DNA from: Clostridia bacterium
GTDB taxonomy: Bacteria > Bacillota > Clostridia > Oscillospirales > CAG-272
NCBI GenBank assembly: GCA_017411805.1
Contig: JAFQPI010000044.1
Coordinates: 1 to 57,960 of the forward strand
Reading direction: 5' to 3'
DNA: 57,960 bases
Within the stretch, counting starts at the first letter, position 1. Each line of letters opens with the position of its first letter. Under the pieces are notes generated by a model. The model saw only the letters and a list, made by a program, of their open reading frames with translations, did no database searches and had not been told where the DNA came from. Both the position numbers and the translations under genes were made by a program. Below are positions 23,623 through 30,360 of the stretch, piece after piece.

Positions 23623-23655
23623 ATCACAGAAACCTGCGAAAAATTATGATATAAT
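23614..23655 (+). promoter_or_regulatory. Desulfoferrodoxin promoter with Crp/Fnr-type operator
   Basis: Operator TGTGA-TTAAA-TCACA (23614-23628), centre 23621, overlapping the trxB stop codon; -10 TATAAT 23650-23655, 29 bases from the centre, extended -10 TGA. Third member of the set. Confidence 0.82.
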
Positions 23656-23696
23656 ATAGTCACAACAAAACAAACAACCATTTGGAGGAAATAAAA

Positions 23697-24080
23697 ATGA
23701 AAAACAACGTTAAATTCTATATCTGTGAGCATTGCGGAAACGTAGTAGAAAAGGTCGAGGATCACGGCGTACCCGTGATGTGCTGCGGCAAGAAGATGGC
23801 AGAGCTCGTTCCCGGAACTGTTGAGGCAAGCCACGAAAAGCATATTCCCGTAGCAGTAGTTGAGGGCAACCTCGTTAAGGTATCGGTTGGCTCGGTCGAG
23901 CATCCTATGGCAGAGGAGCACAGCATCCTCTGGGTAGCACTCGAGAGCGACCGCGGACTCTACCGCAAGCATCTTGAAGTCGGTACGGCACCCGAGGCAG
24001 TCTTCGCACTCGCAGACGAAAAGCCCGTCGCAGTCTACGCTTACTGCAACCTGCACGGACTTTGGAAGGTCGAGCTTTAA
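23697..24080 (+). CDS. dfx: Desulfoferrodoxin (superoxide reductase)
   Basis: A 127-residue 2Fe superoxide reductase, converting superoxide to hydrogen peroxide without making oxygen. The N-terminal desulforedoxin domain has the Fe(Cys)4 ligands in YICEHCGN and PVMCCGKK. The C-terminal catalytic domain has the His ligands in HEKHIP, VEHPMAEEH and the Cys/His pair in YCNLHGLW. The start is ATG 23697, with GGAGG nine bases upstream; a TTG in that site (23682) is rejected. It shares the operator geometry of trxA and trxB, so it belongs to the same stress response. Confidence 0.95.
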   Translation: MKNNVKFYICEHCGNVVEKVEDHGVPVMCCGKKMAELVPGTVEASHEKHIPVAVVEGNLVKVSVGSVEHPMAEEHSILWVALESDRGLYRKHLEVGTAPEAVFALADEKPVAVYAYCNLHGLWKVEL

Positions 24081-24088
24081 TTAAAAAT

Positions 24089-24278
24089 GCGCCTTTAAGA
24101 GGGACCCATCCCCTAACCCCTTCCCGTGAACCGGGAAGGGGTATTTGTTTCTGCTTGTGTTTTGTTTGCACACAGAGATTTCATCGATATCCGTGAAATT
24201 TTGTATCGGTAAAGTTGGACCATCCCCCTCGCTCCCCCTTCCGTAAACCGGAAGGGGGAAGTCGGAGAGCTCGAGCTT
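24089..24278 (+). repeat. 190-bp dispersed repeat, copy B
   Basis: GCGCCTTTAAGAGGGACCC ... GAGAGCTCGAGCTT, colinear with copy A. The first hairpin (CCCCTTCCCG-TGAA-CCGGGAAGGGG then TATTTGTTT) could terminate the desulfoferrodoxin transcript. Confidence 0.8.
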
Positions 24279-24340
24279 ATTTATGCGGAGGTCTGAACCT
24301 CGTATATCATGTCTCCGACACGATATATCGTGTTTGCCTA

Positions 24341-24424
24341 TTGACTCCGCAAATCGAATATGTTATTATTATATAAACCCGTCGACATGCACAAATCCGT
24401 CCTTCCCTGTTTGTGCATATCGAC
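24341..24424 (+). promoter_or_regulatory. Vegetative promoter and 15-bp hairpin before the ECF operon
   Basis: TTGACT (24341-24346), 17-bp spacer, TATTAT (24364-24369). A hairpin with arms GTCGACATGCACAAA (24381-24395) and TTTGTGCATATCGAC (24410-24424), one mismatch, starts a few bases after the predicted transcript start. There is no T-run, so it is not a clear terminator. Confidence 0.6.
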
Positions 24425-24448
24425 AAAATTGAAAAACTTTCCGAAATC

Positions 24449-24490
24449 GCGTTACTTTTTGGGTGCAAACCGATTCTTATAGGATGAAGG
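24449..24490 (+). promoter_or_regulatory. Predicted autoregulated ECF promoter, module 1
   Basis: CGTTACTTTTTGGGT..CAAACCG..TCTTATAGG.TGAAGGGA is closely matched by the sequence at 25920-25961 before the second sigma gene, and lies at a suitable distance from the ATG at 24514. The shared motif is likely the sigma factors' own promoter. Confidence 0.65.
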
Positions 24491-24513
24491 GACAAATCGA
24501 GAGGAGTGAGCAT

Positions 24514-25071
24514 ATGGACGACAAGAAAATAATCGAACTCTATTTCGCGCGGAACGAGGCTGCGATCAGCGAGACCGAGAAGAAATACGGTGCGCTTTGC
24601 CGATACATAGCCGATAACATTCTGTCGCGCAAGGAGGACGTTGAAGAATGCGTCAGCGACGTCCTTCTCGCGCTTTGGAACGCGATACCTCCGGACAGAC
24701 CGAATGATCTTCGCGCCTATATAGGTAAGTCTGTGCGAAACCGCGCAAAAGCGATCTCGCGTGACGCGAACGCCTGGAAGCGCGGGGGTAAGATCACGCT
24801 TGTCGGCGAGGAATTCCTTGCGGGACTTGACGACGGTACAGATCTGGCGGCAGATTTCGAGGTGCGAAGGATGGGCGAGCTGATCAGCAGATTTCTCCGA
24901 AAAATCGGAGAAGCAAACAAGGATATTTTCGTAATGCGCTATTGGCTCGGAATGAGTCACGCGCAGATCATGAAGCAGACGGGCTTTACCGAGGGTAAGA
25001 TCAAGATGTCCCTCAGACGAACCAAGGAAAAGCTCGCCGAAGAACTCAGAAAGGAAGGCTTTACGGTATGA
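24514..25071 (+). CDS. ECF-type RNA polymerase sigma factor, module 1
   Basis: A 185-residue sigma-70 family factor. Region 2 is seen in KKYGALCRYIADNILSRKEDVEECVSDVLLALWNAIPPDRP and region 4 in IFVMRYWLGMSHAQIMKQTGFTEGKIKMSLRRTKEKLAEEL (helix-turn-helix). A short acidic linker lies between them. The ATG at 24514 follows GAGGAG; an in-frame ATG at 24463 falls inside the predicted promoter. It overlaps the downstream membrane gene as ATGA. About 65 percent similar by eye to the second sigma factor at 25987. Confidence 0.92.
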   Translation: MDDKKIIELYFARNEAAISETEKKYGALCRYIADNILSRKEDVEECVSDVLLALWNAIPPDRPNDLRAYIGKSVRNRAKAISRDANAWKRGGKITLVGEEFLAGLDDGTDLAADFEVRRMGELISRFLRKIGEANKDIFVMRYWLGMSHAQIMKQTGFTEGKIKMSLRRTKEKLAEELRKEGFTV

Positions 25072-25805
25072 ACAATGAAATCAGAATGAAAAAAAGGCAG
25101 ATGCTCGAGTCGCTTGATTATATCGACGATGATATTATCTCCGGCGTGCTCCGAAAGATTAAGCCCGAGCGTGAATATGCCGACCCCGTCAGGACGTGGA
25201 GAACGCCGCTCAAGCACAGTAAAATATATATTGCTCTGGCGGCGAGCCTGCTCTTGCTTGCTATGGCTTCACCGCTTGTCAGCTTCTTCACATACGTGGT
25301 AAGCAATTTTACAGCCGGCGCGGGAAGCGGGACTAGTGAATCAACCGAAACCGAGGAAGTACCTTATCTGCAGTTTTCTCCCGATCTTGAGCCACTTTCG
25401 CAAGAGTTGGTAGACGAGATCAATGAGGCTTTCATCCCTCTTTTTCTCGATATGACTAAGGATGAACTCTTGGCAACTTTCGGCGAAAACGCAGAAGAGA
25501 AATACGACAAACGTTGGAGAGTAATTCGAAACTATGATTTATTTTCGCCATACTATGGAACATTTGGTGATTGTATAATATTTGGTATGTTCTCAGACAG
25601 CGACGGTAGCGGATGGTGGCTTGTAGAAATCGATGGGTATACATTTGACAGATTCACTTATGTTTATGTCAACCAAGAACTGTATTATCTTGAAGATGCA
25701 TACGAAAAAGGTCTATTGACTTCAGCAGATATATCACTTTTAGCAAAACGCTATGAGGAGTATTTACAATTCAAGAAAGAGAATAGAGAAATGTATCCAT
25801 GGTAA
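25068..25805 (+). CDS. Membrane-anchored putative anti-sigma factor, module 1
   Basis: A 245-residue single-pass membrane protein. A charged cytoplasmic head of ~60 residues (MLESLDYIDDDIISGVLRKI) would hold the sigma factor; the helix (IYIALAASLLLLAMASPLVSFFTYV) spans the membrane; the outer ~150 residues carry DLEPLSQELVDEINEAF, PYYGTFGDCIIFG and LYYLEDAYEKGLLTSADISLLAKRYEEY. There is no zinc-finger (HC2) motif. The start overlaps the sigma stop as ATGA, which supports a sigma/anti-sigma pair. The signal it senses is unknown. Confidence 0.78.
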   Translation: MNNEIRMKKRQMLESLDYIDDDIISGVLRKIKPEREYADPVRTWRTPLKHSKIYIALAASLLLLAMASPLVSFFTYVVSNFTAGAGSGTSESTETEEVPYLQFSPDLEPLSQELVDEINEAFIPLFLDMTKDELLATFGENAEEKYDKRWRVIRNYDLFSPYYGTFGDCIIFGMFSDSDGSGWWLVEIDGYTFDRFTYVYVNQELYYLEDAYEKGLLTSADISLLAKRYEEYLQFKKENREMYPW

Positions 25806-25919
25806 TTGAACTATGATAAGCATAATATTAGGCGTGAATATTGTAGACAAAGAAGCAAAAATATGGTAGTATAAATGTGATTTAATAAAATACAAAAATT
25901 TTTATTTTTTTATGAAAAA

Positions 25920-25961
25920 ACGTGACTTTTCGGGATCAAACCGTGTCTATGTAGGTGAAGG
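25920..25961 (+). promoter_or_regulatory. Predicted autoregulated ECF promoter, module 2
   Basis: CGTGACTTTTCGGGAT-CAAACCG-N2-TCTATGTAGG-TGAAGGGA, aligned with the module 1 sequence. A weaker vegetative candidate (TAGACA 25844-25849, 17-bp spacer, TAGTAT 25867-25872) lies just upstream. Confidence 0.65.
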
Positions 25962-25986
25962 GAAAATTCGAAAAGGAGGAAAGTAC

Positions 25987-26544
25987 ATGACCGACGAAAA
26001 AATTATTGAATTATTCTGGTCTCGGAACGAGGACGCGATCAAGGAGACCGAGAAAAAATACGGTGATCTCTGTTATTACGTAACCTCGGGTATCCTGGCG
26101 ATTAAGGAGGATCGCGAGGAATGTGTAAGCGACGTTATGCTCGCGCTCTGGAACAATATTCCGCCCGAAAAGCCGAAGAATCTCCGTTCCTACATAGGCA
26201 CTGCCGCGCGTAATCATGCGCTCAACCGCTCACGCGACGCAAACGCATGGAAGCGCGGAGGAAACGTCAGGATTGTCGGCGATGAGCTTCTTGAGCTTTT
26301 TGACGACGGCAGCGATCTTGCCGCAGACTACGAGGCGAAACGCGCGGGAGAGATCATCAACCGCCTTCTCGGCACTCTGAAGAAGGAGGACAGAAAGATC
26401 TTCACCATGCGCTTTTGGCTCGGGCTCAGCTATACGGAGATCGCAAAACAGACGGGATTTGGCGAGAGCCGTGTGAAAATGTCCGTCACAAGGACCCGTA
26501 AAAAGCTTGCGGAAGAACTCAAGAAGGAGGGGATCACGTTATGA
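25987..26544 (+). CDS. ECF-type RNA polymerase sigma factor, module 2
   Basis: A 185-residue paralogue of the module 1 sigma factor with the same length and layout: region 2 KKYGDLCYYVTSGILAIKEDREECVSDVMLALWNNIPPEKP, region 4 IFTMRFWLGLSYTEIAKQTGFGESRVKMSVTRTRKKLAEEL. The ATG at 25987 follows AAAAGGAGGAAAG. It overlaps the next gene by four bases (ATGA). The recognition helices differ (TEGKIKMSLRRTKE versus GESRVKMSVTRTRK), but both upstream promoters share one motif, so cross-recognition is possible. Confidence 0.92.
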   Translation: MTDEKIIELFWSRNEDAIKETEKKYGDLCYYVTSGILAIKEDREECVSDVMLALWNNIPPEKPKNLRSYIGTAARNHALNRSRDANAWKRGGNVRIVGDELLELFDDGSDLAADYEAKRAGEIINRLLGTLKKEDRKIFTMRFWLGLSYTEIAKQTGFGESRVKMSVTRTRKKLAEELKKEGITL

Positions 26545-27284
26545 GCACGGACAGAGCGATCAACAACAGACGTCTTCTTGAGGCAATCGAATACCTTGAC
26601 AGCAAATATATTGATGAAATGTTCGATGATATCAAAGCACCGCCCCGCGAGGATGGAACCCTGAGTACGCGCAGGACTCCCTTCAAGTATTGGAAGCAAT
26701 TCACCGCTCTCGCGGCGTGCATGGTCTTGCTTGCCTTTTCGGCACCGATATTCAGTTACTTTTCAAAAGTGATCGGCAACTGGGGCGCCGCCTCGGGTGT
26801 CGGGACGACGGAAGTCTCAACTCAAGCAGTTGAAGAAAGCAGCCCTTTCTTTTGGATGTATACCCCCGAGCTTGAGCCTTTGACACAGGAGCAGGTTGAT
26901 GCGTGTAATCAAGCCTGGAGGCTAAAATTGTGCGGAACTTTAGAGGATTATATTGCATCTTATCCGGAAGGGAAAGAACAAAAAGCTGAAAACGATTACT
27001 ACGATGTGATGTTTATTTCCACTACAAAAAGTAGACCTTACTTGGGTACGTTCAATGGCGCTATTGTTACCGCAGGCTTGATGATAGGGATAACAGGATT
27101 GGAAGTAGAGAATGTGGAGTTGGGGGGACATATTATTCATTTTGAACACTCTGGTGGTATATCTGTATATAAAGATGGAACAATAATCGGCATTTATGAA
27201 GCTTATGAACGTGAATGGCTTACTGATGATGACATAGAAATAATTTCGAAACGAATGGATAAATTTAATCAAGCATTAAATTAG
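26541..27284 (+). CDS. Membrane-anchored putative anti-sigma factor, module 2
   Basis: A 247-residue single-pass protein paralogous to module 1: head RRLLEAIEYLDSKYIDEMFDDIKAPP, helix FTALAACMVLLAFSAPIFSYFSKVI, outer domain with TPELEPLTQEQVDACNQAW, PYLGTFNGAIV and GIYEAYEREWLTDDDIEII. The outer domains have diverged more than the sigma factors, suggesting different signals. ATGA overlap with the sigma gene. Confidence 0.78.
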   Translation: MSTDRAINNRRLLEAIEYLDSKYIDEMFDDIKAPPREDGTLSTRRTPFKYWKQFTALAACMVLLAFSAPIFSYFSKVIGNWGAASGVGTTEVSTQAVEESSPFFWMYTPELEPLTQEQVDACNQAWRLKLCGTLEDYIASYPEGKEQKAENDYYDVMFISTTKSRPYLGTFNGAIVTAGLMIGITGLEVENVELGGHIIHFEHSGGISVYKDGTIIGIYEAYEREWLTDDDIEIISKRMDKFNQALN

Positions 27285-27296
27285 GAGGGATAATTA

Positions 27297-27413
27297 ATGA
27301 ATAAGTGAGTAATATCAATAATGTTATGCGCCAGTTTATTGATTAGTGTATTTGCGGCAGGAATTATTATACCCCAGGCTGCTGACAAACCCTCAATAAA
27401 AAATAGCATATAG
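27297..27413 (+). pseudogene. Remnant of a small exported protein, interrupted by TGA
   Basis: An AGGAGGG site is followed by ATG AAT AAG, then an in-frame TGA at 27306-27308. The same frame continues for 34 codons as a hydrophobic, signal-peptide-like stretch (VISIMLCASLLISVFAAGIIIP) to TAG at 27411-27413. TGA is used as a normal stop elsewhere here, so this is best seen as a decayed gene end of the sigma/anti-sigma operon rather than recoding. Confidence 0.55.
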
Positions 27414-27498
27414 CAAAATGCACAAAAAGCAGAAAGCTATGTTCGCACTTGTGAAGCAGGGGTGCAGGGGCGAAGCCCATATTACGCACTTGCCCGTC

Positions 27499-27541
27499 GG
27501 GTCTGACGGTTTTCCAAAGGAAAACGACGGTGTTCAGCCGT
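27499..27541 (-). repeat. 42-bp dispersed repeat, inverted copy
   Basis: Minus-strand text CGGCTGAACACCG..GTTTTCCTTTGGAAAACCGTCAGA matches the plus-strand segment at 30698-30740. It contains a TTTTCC/GGAAAA hairpin. The rest of 27414-27757 holds repeat-like hairpins (for example AAAGTTTGATCAAACTTT at 27627-27644) and no gene. Confidence 0.7.
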
Positions 27542-27670
27542 CGAGGCAGAACCGACTGTTGAGCTCCGCTCAACAATGTCATCCTGAGGGCGCGAATACT
27601 TGCCGAAGGCAAGCATAACTTTCTGAAAAAGTTTGATCAAACTTTCCCTCTGTAATTAATCAATAAACAA

Positions 27671-27696
27671 AAATCCGCCCGATTTCGGGCGGATTT
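27671..27696. terminator. Terminator of the antiporter gene
   Basis: An 11-bp stem AAATCCGCCCG / CGGGCGGATTT with an ATTT loop, A/T runs on both sides. It follows the heptad array after the antiporter stop codon. Confidence 0.82.
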
Positions 27697-27705
27697 TTTA
27701 CCTTT

Positions 27706-27758
27706 CACTAGCCACTAGTCACTAGCCACTAGCCACTAGTCACTAGTCACTAGCCACT
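27706..27758 (-). repeat. CACTAG[C/T] heptad array at the antiporter stop codon
   Basis: Seven and a half exact 7-bp units, CACTAGC or CACTAGT, run from 27706 directly into the stop codon (27758-27760) of the antiporter gene. Units differ only at the last base. Confidence 0.92.
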
Positions 27759-29047
27759 TATTTCTGCGCCATAAGCTTCTTTGCTTCTTCACGCGCGTTG
27801 GTCTTGCCCTCGGCACGGATGTCGCCTGCCTTGGTCAGTGCGATCTTTGTGAGCGCGGGACCTACGAGCTCGTAAACGAGAACGGCAAAGAGGGTGATGC
27901 TCTGCGCAAGTACGCCGATCTCACCGCCGAAGGTGAGTGCCTGTGCTGCCATACCGAGTGCAACTCCCGCCTGCGGGAAGAGGGTGATGCCGAGGTATTT
28001 TACAATATTTTCGTCGCAGCCCGAGATTTTTGCGCTCCAGCGTGCGCCGAAATACTTACCGACGCAGCGGAATACGATATAGCAAACGCCGATTACGACG
28101 AATACCCAGTTGGAGAAAACGCCGAGGTTGAGCTCTGCGCCGCTGATAACGAAGAAGAGAATAAGTAGGGGCGCGGTCCATCTGTCGGCTCTCTCCATAA
28201 GCTCCTCGGAGAAGTCACAGATGTTGCAGAAGATGGTTCCGAGCATCATACAAGCAAGAAGGCTTGAGAAACCGATATGTACGTGTCCGATCTCGAACTT
28301 GAGCGAGGAGATCGCTACGGTCATCATTACGAACGTGACCGAAACAGCCATACGCTTTGAGCGGGAGAAGAAGAATCTCTCGGTGAGGGTGAAGAGAAGA
28401 CCCATAAGCGTTCCGAGGACGAGCGAGAGAACGACCTCGAGAAGAGGATTGACGATCATGGAGATGGGATCGACGGTGCCTGTGTTGATTGCGCCCGCAA
28501 CCCCAAAGGAGATCGCGAATACGACAAGTCCGACAGCGTCGTCAAGCGCAACAACGGGGAGGAGAATGTCGGTTACGGGACCCTTCGCCTTGTACTGACG
28601 AACGACCATAAGGGTTGCCGCGGGAGCTGTTGCGGTTGCAACGGCACCGAGGATGATAGCGGCGGGAAGGGGAAGGCATCCCTCGGGAAGGATGAAGGAA
28701 AGTCCGATAAGACCCGCGTCAACAATTATGGTTGTGACGATAGCCTGCGCGATTCCGACGATGGTTGCCTGACGTCCGACCTTCTTGAGTTGCTCGAGAC
28801 GGAATTCGTTACCGATCGCAAATGCGATAAATCCGAGCGCGAGGTCGCAGAGTATCTTGTAATTTTCGGGGGAGTTCGATTCGTGGTCAAATCCGATGCC
28901 GAACTGACCGAGGAGGTAGGGGCCGATAATGACGCCCGCTACGAGATATGCGGTTACAGCGGGAAGTCCGACCTTCTTCGCAAGGCGCGAGAGAAGAAGT
29001 CCCGAAAGGAGTGCGATCGAGAGCGTAAGGAATACGTTTGCTGTCAT
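27758..29047 (-). CDS. Kef-type cation/proton antiporter (CPA2 family)
   Basis: A 429-residue membrane antiporter with about 12 helices and no C-terminal TrkA nucleotide-binding domain. Family features: VTAYLVAGVIIGPYLLG, LALGFIAFAIGNEFRLEQLKK, VATATAPAATLMVVRQYKAKGPVTDILLPVVALDDAVGLVVFAISFG (the conserved Asp pair of the ion site) and the late GWTAPLL-type helices. It probably exchanges Na+ or K+ for protons. It is transcribed alone from a promoter at 29090-29118. The ribosome site AAGAAAGAAG is modest. Confidence 0.9.
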   Translation of the reverse strand: MTANVFLTLSIALLSGLLLSRLAKKVGLPAVTAYLVAGVIIGPYLLGQFGIGFDHESNSPENYKILCDLALGFIAFAIGNEFRLEQLKKVGRQATIVGIAQAIVTTIIVDAGLIGLSFILPEGCLPLPAAIILGAVATATAPAATLMVVRQYKAKGPVTDILLPVVALDDAVGLVVFAISFGVAGAINTGTVDPISMIVNPLLEVVLSLVLGTLMGLLFTLTERFFFSRSKRMAVSVTFVMMTVAISSLKFEIGHVHIGFSSLLACMMLGTIFCNICDFSEELMERADRWTAPLLILFFVISGAELNLGVFSNWVFVVIGVCYIVFRCVGKYFGARWSAKISGCDENIVKYLGITLFPQAGVALGMAAQALTFGGEIGVLAQSITLFAVLVYELVGPALTKIALTKAGDIRAEGKTNAREEAKKLMAQK

Positions 29048-29089
29048 TTTTTATCTTCTTTCTTTTAATTATAATTTTCGCAAGTTCAT

Positions 29090-29118
29090 ATTATATCACA
29101 AAGCGCGCGGATATTCAA
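29090..29118 (-). promoter_or_regulatory. Sigma-A promoter of the antiporter
   Basis: Minus strand TTGAAT (29118-29113), 17-bp spacer, TATAAT (29095-29090), extended -10 TGA. Confidence 0.82.
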
Positions 29119-29201
29119 GAGATTTGGCGTTTTTTGTAATAAAATAAGCGACAATCTTTTCCCGAAAATGAGCGAATGTGTTGGGTAATTTGACATAATT
29201 G

Positions 29202-29264
29202 AATGCTAAATGCAAAATTCAAAATGCAAAATTGAGGTAAATTTCCTCGCGTTGCTCGGAAATT
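29202..29264 (+). repeat. AATGCAA heptad array plus hairpin (no gene upstream)
   Basis: Five 7-bp units (AATGCTA AATGCAA AATTCAA AATGCAA AATTGAG) at 29202-29236, then a hairpin with arms AATTTCC/GGAAATT (29240-29264). It faces the array at 29462-29526 in inverted orientation. The interval 29265-29461 holds no gene. Confidence 0.85.
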
Positions 29265-29461
29265 ATTCTCCTAATATTTTTGTTTATGCTAGATATTCCA
29301 TTCCATTGCTCTAACCTGAAGTATTGCGATCATAATTCAGCAGTGTAAAAAATCGAGATGCTTTGAGTGTTGATACTCACTACATCTCGATTTTTATATT
29401 ACTTATTTTAGCTTTGAACTTGACAAAGGTTTGTCAAGTCTGAACTCAAATATTAAGGTAT

Positions 29462-29526
29462 GCTTTTCGAGCAACGCTCGAAAAGCTACCTCAATTTTGC
29501 ATTCTGCATTCTGCATTCTGCATTAT
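29462..29526 (-). repeat. Heptad array plus hairpin after hsp20
   Basis: On the minus strand the hsp20 stop codon lies in the first of four AATGCAG-type units, then AATTGAG, then an 11-bp-stem hairpin (29462-29486) with an AAC loop. The AATGCAA-AATTGAGGTA segment is identical to the opposing array at 29223-29239. Confidence 0.88.
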
Positions 29527-29945
29527 TGAATCTCCAACCGTCTCGCTTCCTCTGTCTTCGGCTGTAGCTTGGGCAGCTCGAGGGTGAGCACTCCGTCCTT
29601 GAAGGATGCGGTGATCGCGTCGGCATCGATGCCCTCAAGATCGAAGGTTCGGCTGAATGAGCCGTAGCTGCGCTCGCGGCGGAGATAGTTTTCCTTCTTG
29701 TCTTCGGTCTCGGATTTGTGCTCTGCGCGGATGGTGAGATAGCCGTTTTTGATCTCAGCGTGGACGTCCTCACGGGTGAATCCGGGGAGGTCGGCTTCAA
29801 GGATATATGCGTTTTCGGTCTCGCGGATATCGGTCCTCATAGCAGGAGTCCGCTGTCCGAAAAAGCGTCTTTCGAACTCCTCCATTTCTTTGAAAGGGTC
29901 GTAAGCAGAAACGTAATTGCTTCTAAAGGGTGTAAGTCCAAACAT
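29523..29945 (-). CDS. hsp20: Small heat-shock protein Hsp20
   Basis: A 140-residue small heat-shock chaperone. The alpha-crystallin domain spans about residues 35-130, with TRxDIxETENAYILEADLPGFTREDVHAEIKNGYLTIRAEH, RRERSYGSFSRTFDL and the C-terminal FKDGVLTLELPK. It binds unfolding proteins without ATP. AAGGAGGA precedes the ATG. A perfect CIRCE element 160 bases upstream indicates HrcA repression and heat induction. The stop codon lies within a 7-bp repeat array. Confidence 0.95.
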   Translation of the reverse strand: MFGLTPFRSNYVSAYDPFKEMEEFERRFFGQRTPAMRTDIRETENAYILEADLPGFTREDVHAEIKNGYLTIRAEHKSETEDKKENYLRRERSYGSFSRTFDLEGIDADAITASFKDGVLTLELPKLQPKTEEARRLEIQ

Positions 29946-30106
29946 AACAGAATCCTCCTTTTAGGTTCTATGTAAAATGATTTTTGTGATTTTTTCGGTC
30001 GATCGGGATGCGTCTTCGGCGCCTTTTGCGCATCTTTTTTCGACACTAATATGATACACCCAAAGTATTGCGAAAATATGACAAAAGTGTTGCGTAATAG
30101 AAAATA

Positions 30107-30133
30107 TTAGCACTCTCGATCAAAGAGTGCTAA
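30107..30133. promoter_or_regulatory. CIRCE element (HrcA operator)
   Basis: TTAGCACTC-N9-GAGTGCTAA, a perfect inverted repeat identical to the CIRCE consensus, upstream of hsp20. Confidence 0.95.
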
Positions 30134-30172
30134 AAATATGATTGGCAAAAAGCGGTGAAAAGTGCGCGAATC

Positions 30173-30199
30173 TTGGCATTTAACGAATCGGAGTGCTAA
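30173..30199. promoter_or_regulatory. Degenerate second CIRCE-like site
   Basis: TTGGCATTT-N9-GAGTGCTAA: one perfect half and one half matching 6 of 9 positions, with the exact 9-base spacing. On the minus strand a TATCAT -10-like box sits directly before it. Confidence 0.45.
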
Positions 30200-30270
30200 T
30201 GATACTTTTGCTTTGCGAGAGCTGAAATTACGACTTTTCACTATATTTTTTGGTCAAATTTCGCGCGCCG

Positions 30271-30340
30271 GCGCAGAGGGACCCACCCCCTCGCTCCCCC
30301 TCCCCTGAACGGGGCGGGGGAAGTCAGAGAGCGCGAACTT
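30271..30340 (+). repeat. 190-bp dispersed repeat, internally deleted copy C
   Basis: GCGCAGAGGGACCC joins directly to the terminal hairpin block and GAGAGCGCGAACTT, lacking about 120 bases present in copies A and B. Confidence 0.7.
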
Positions 30341-30360
30341 TTCTGTTAAGCGTTCTGAAT

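Noticed and set aside
27297-27413. TGA read as Trp or selenocysteine
   Set aside because: TGA ends many genes in this window and no SECIS-like hairpin follows; decay is simpler.
27706-27758. CRISPR array (CACTAGC/T repeats)
   Set aside because: Units are 7 bp with no spacers and no cas genes; it is a simple tandem array.
29088-29104. TTTGTGATATAAT as a Crp/Fnr half-site upstream of the antiporter (also at 5661-5675 and near 21820)
   Set aside because: No TCAC half follows at 5 bases; TGATATAAT is simply an extended -10 box.
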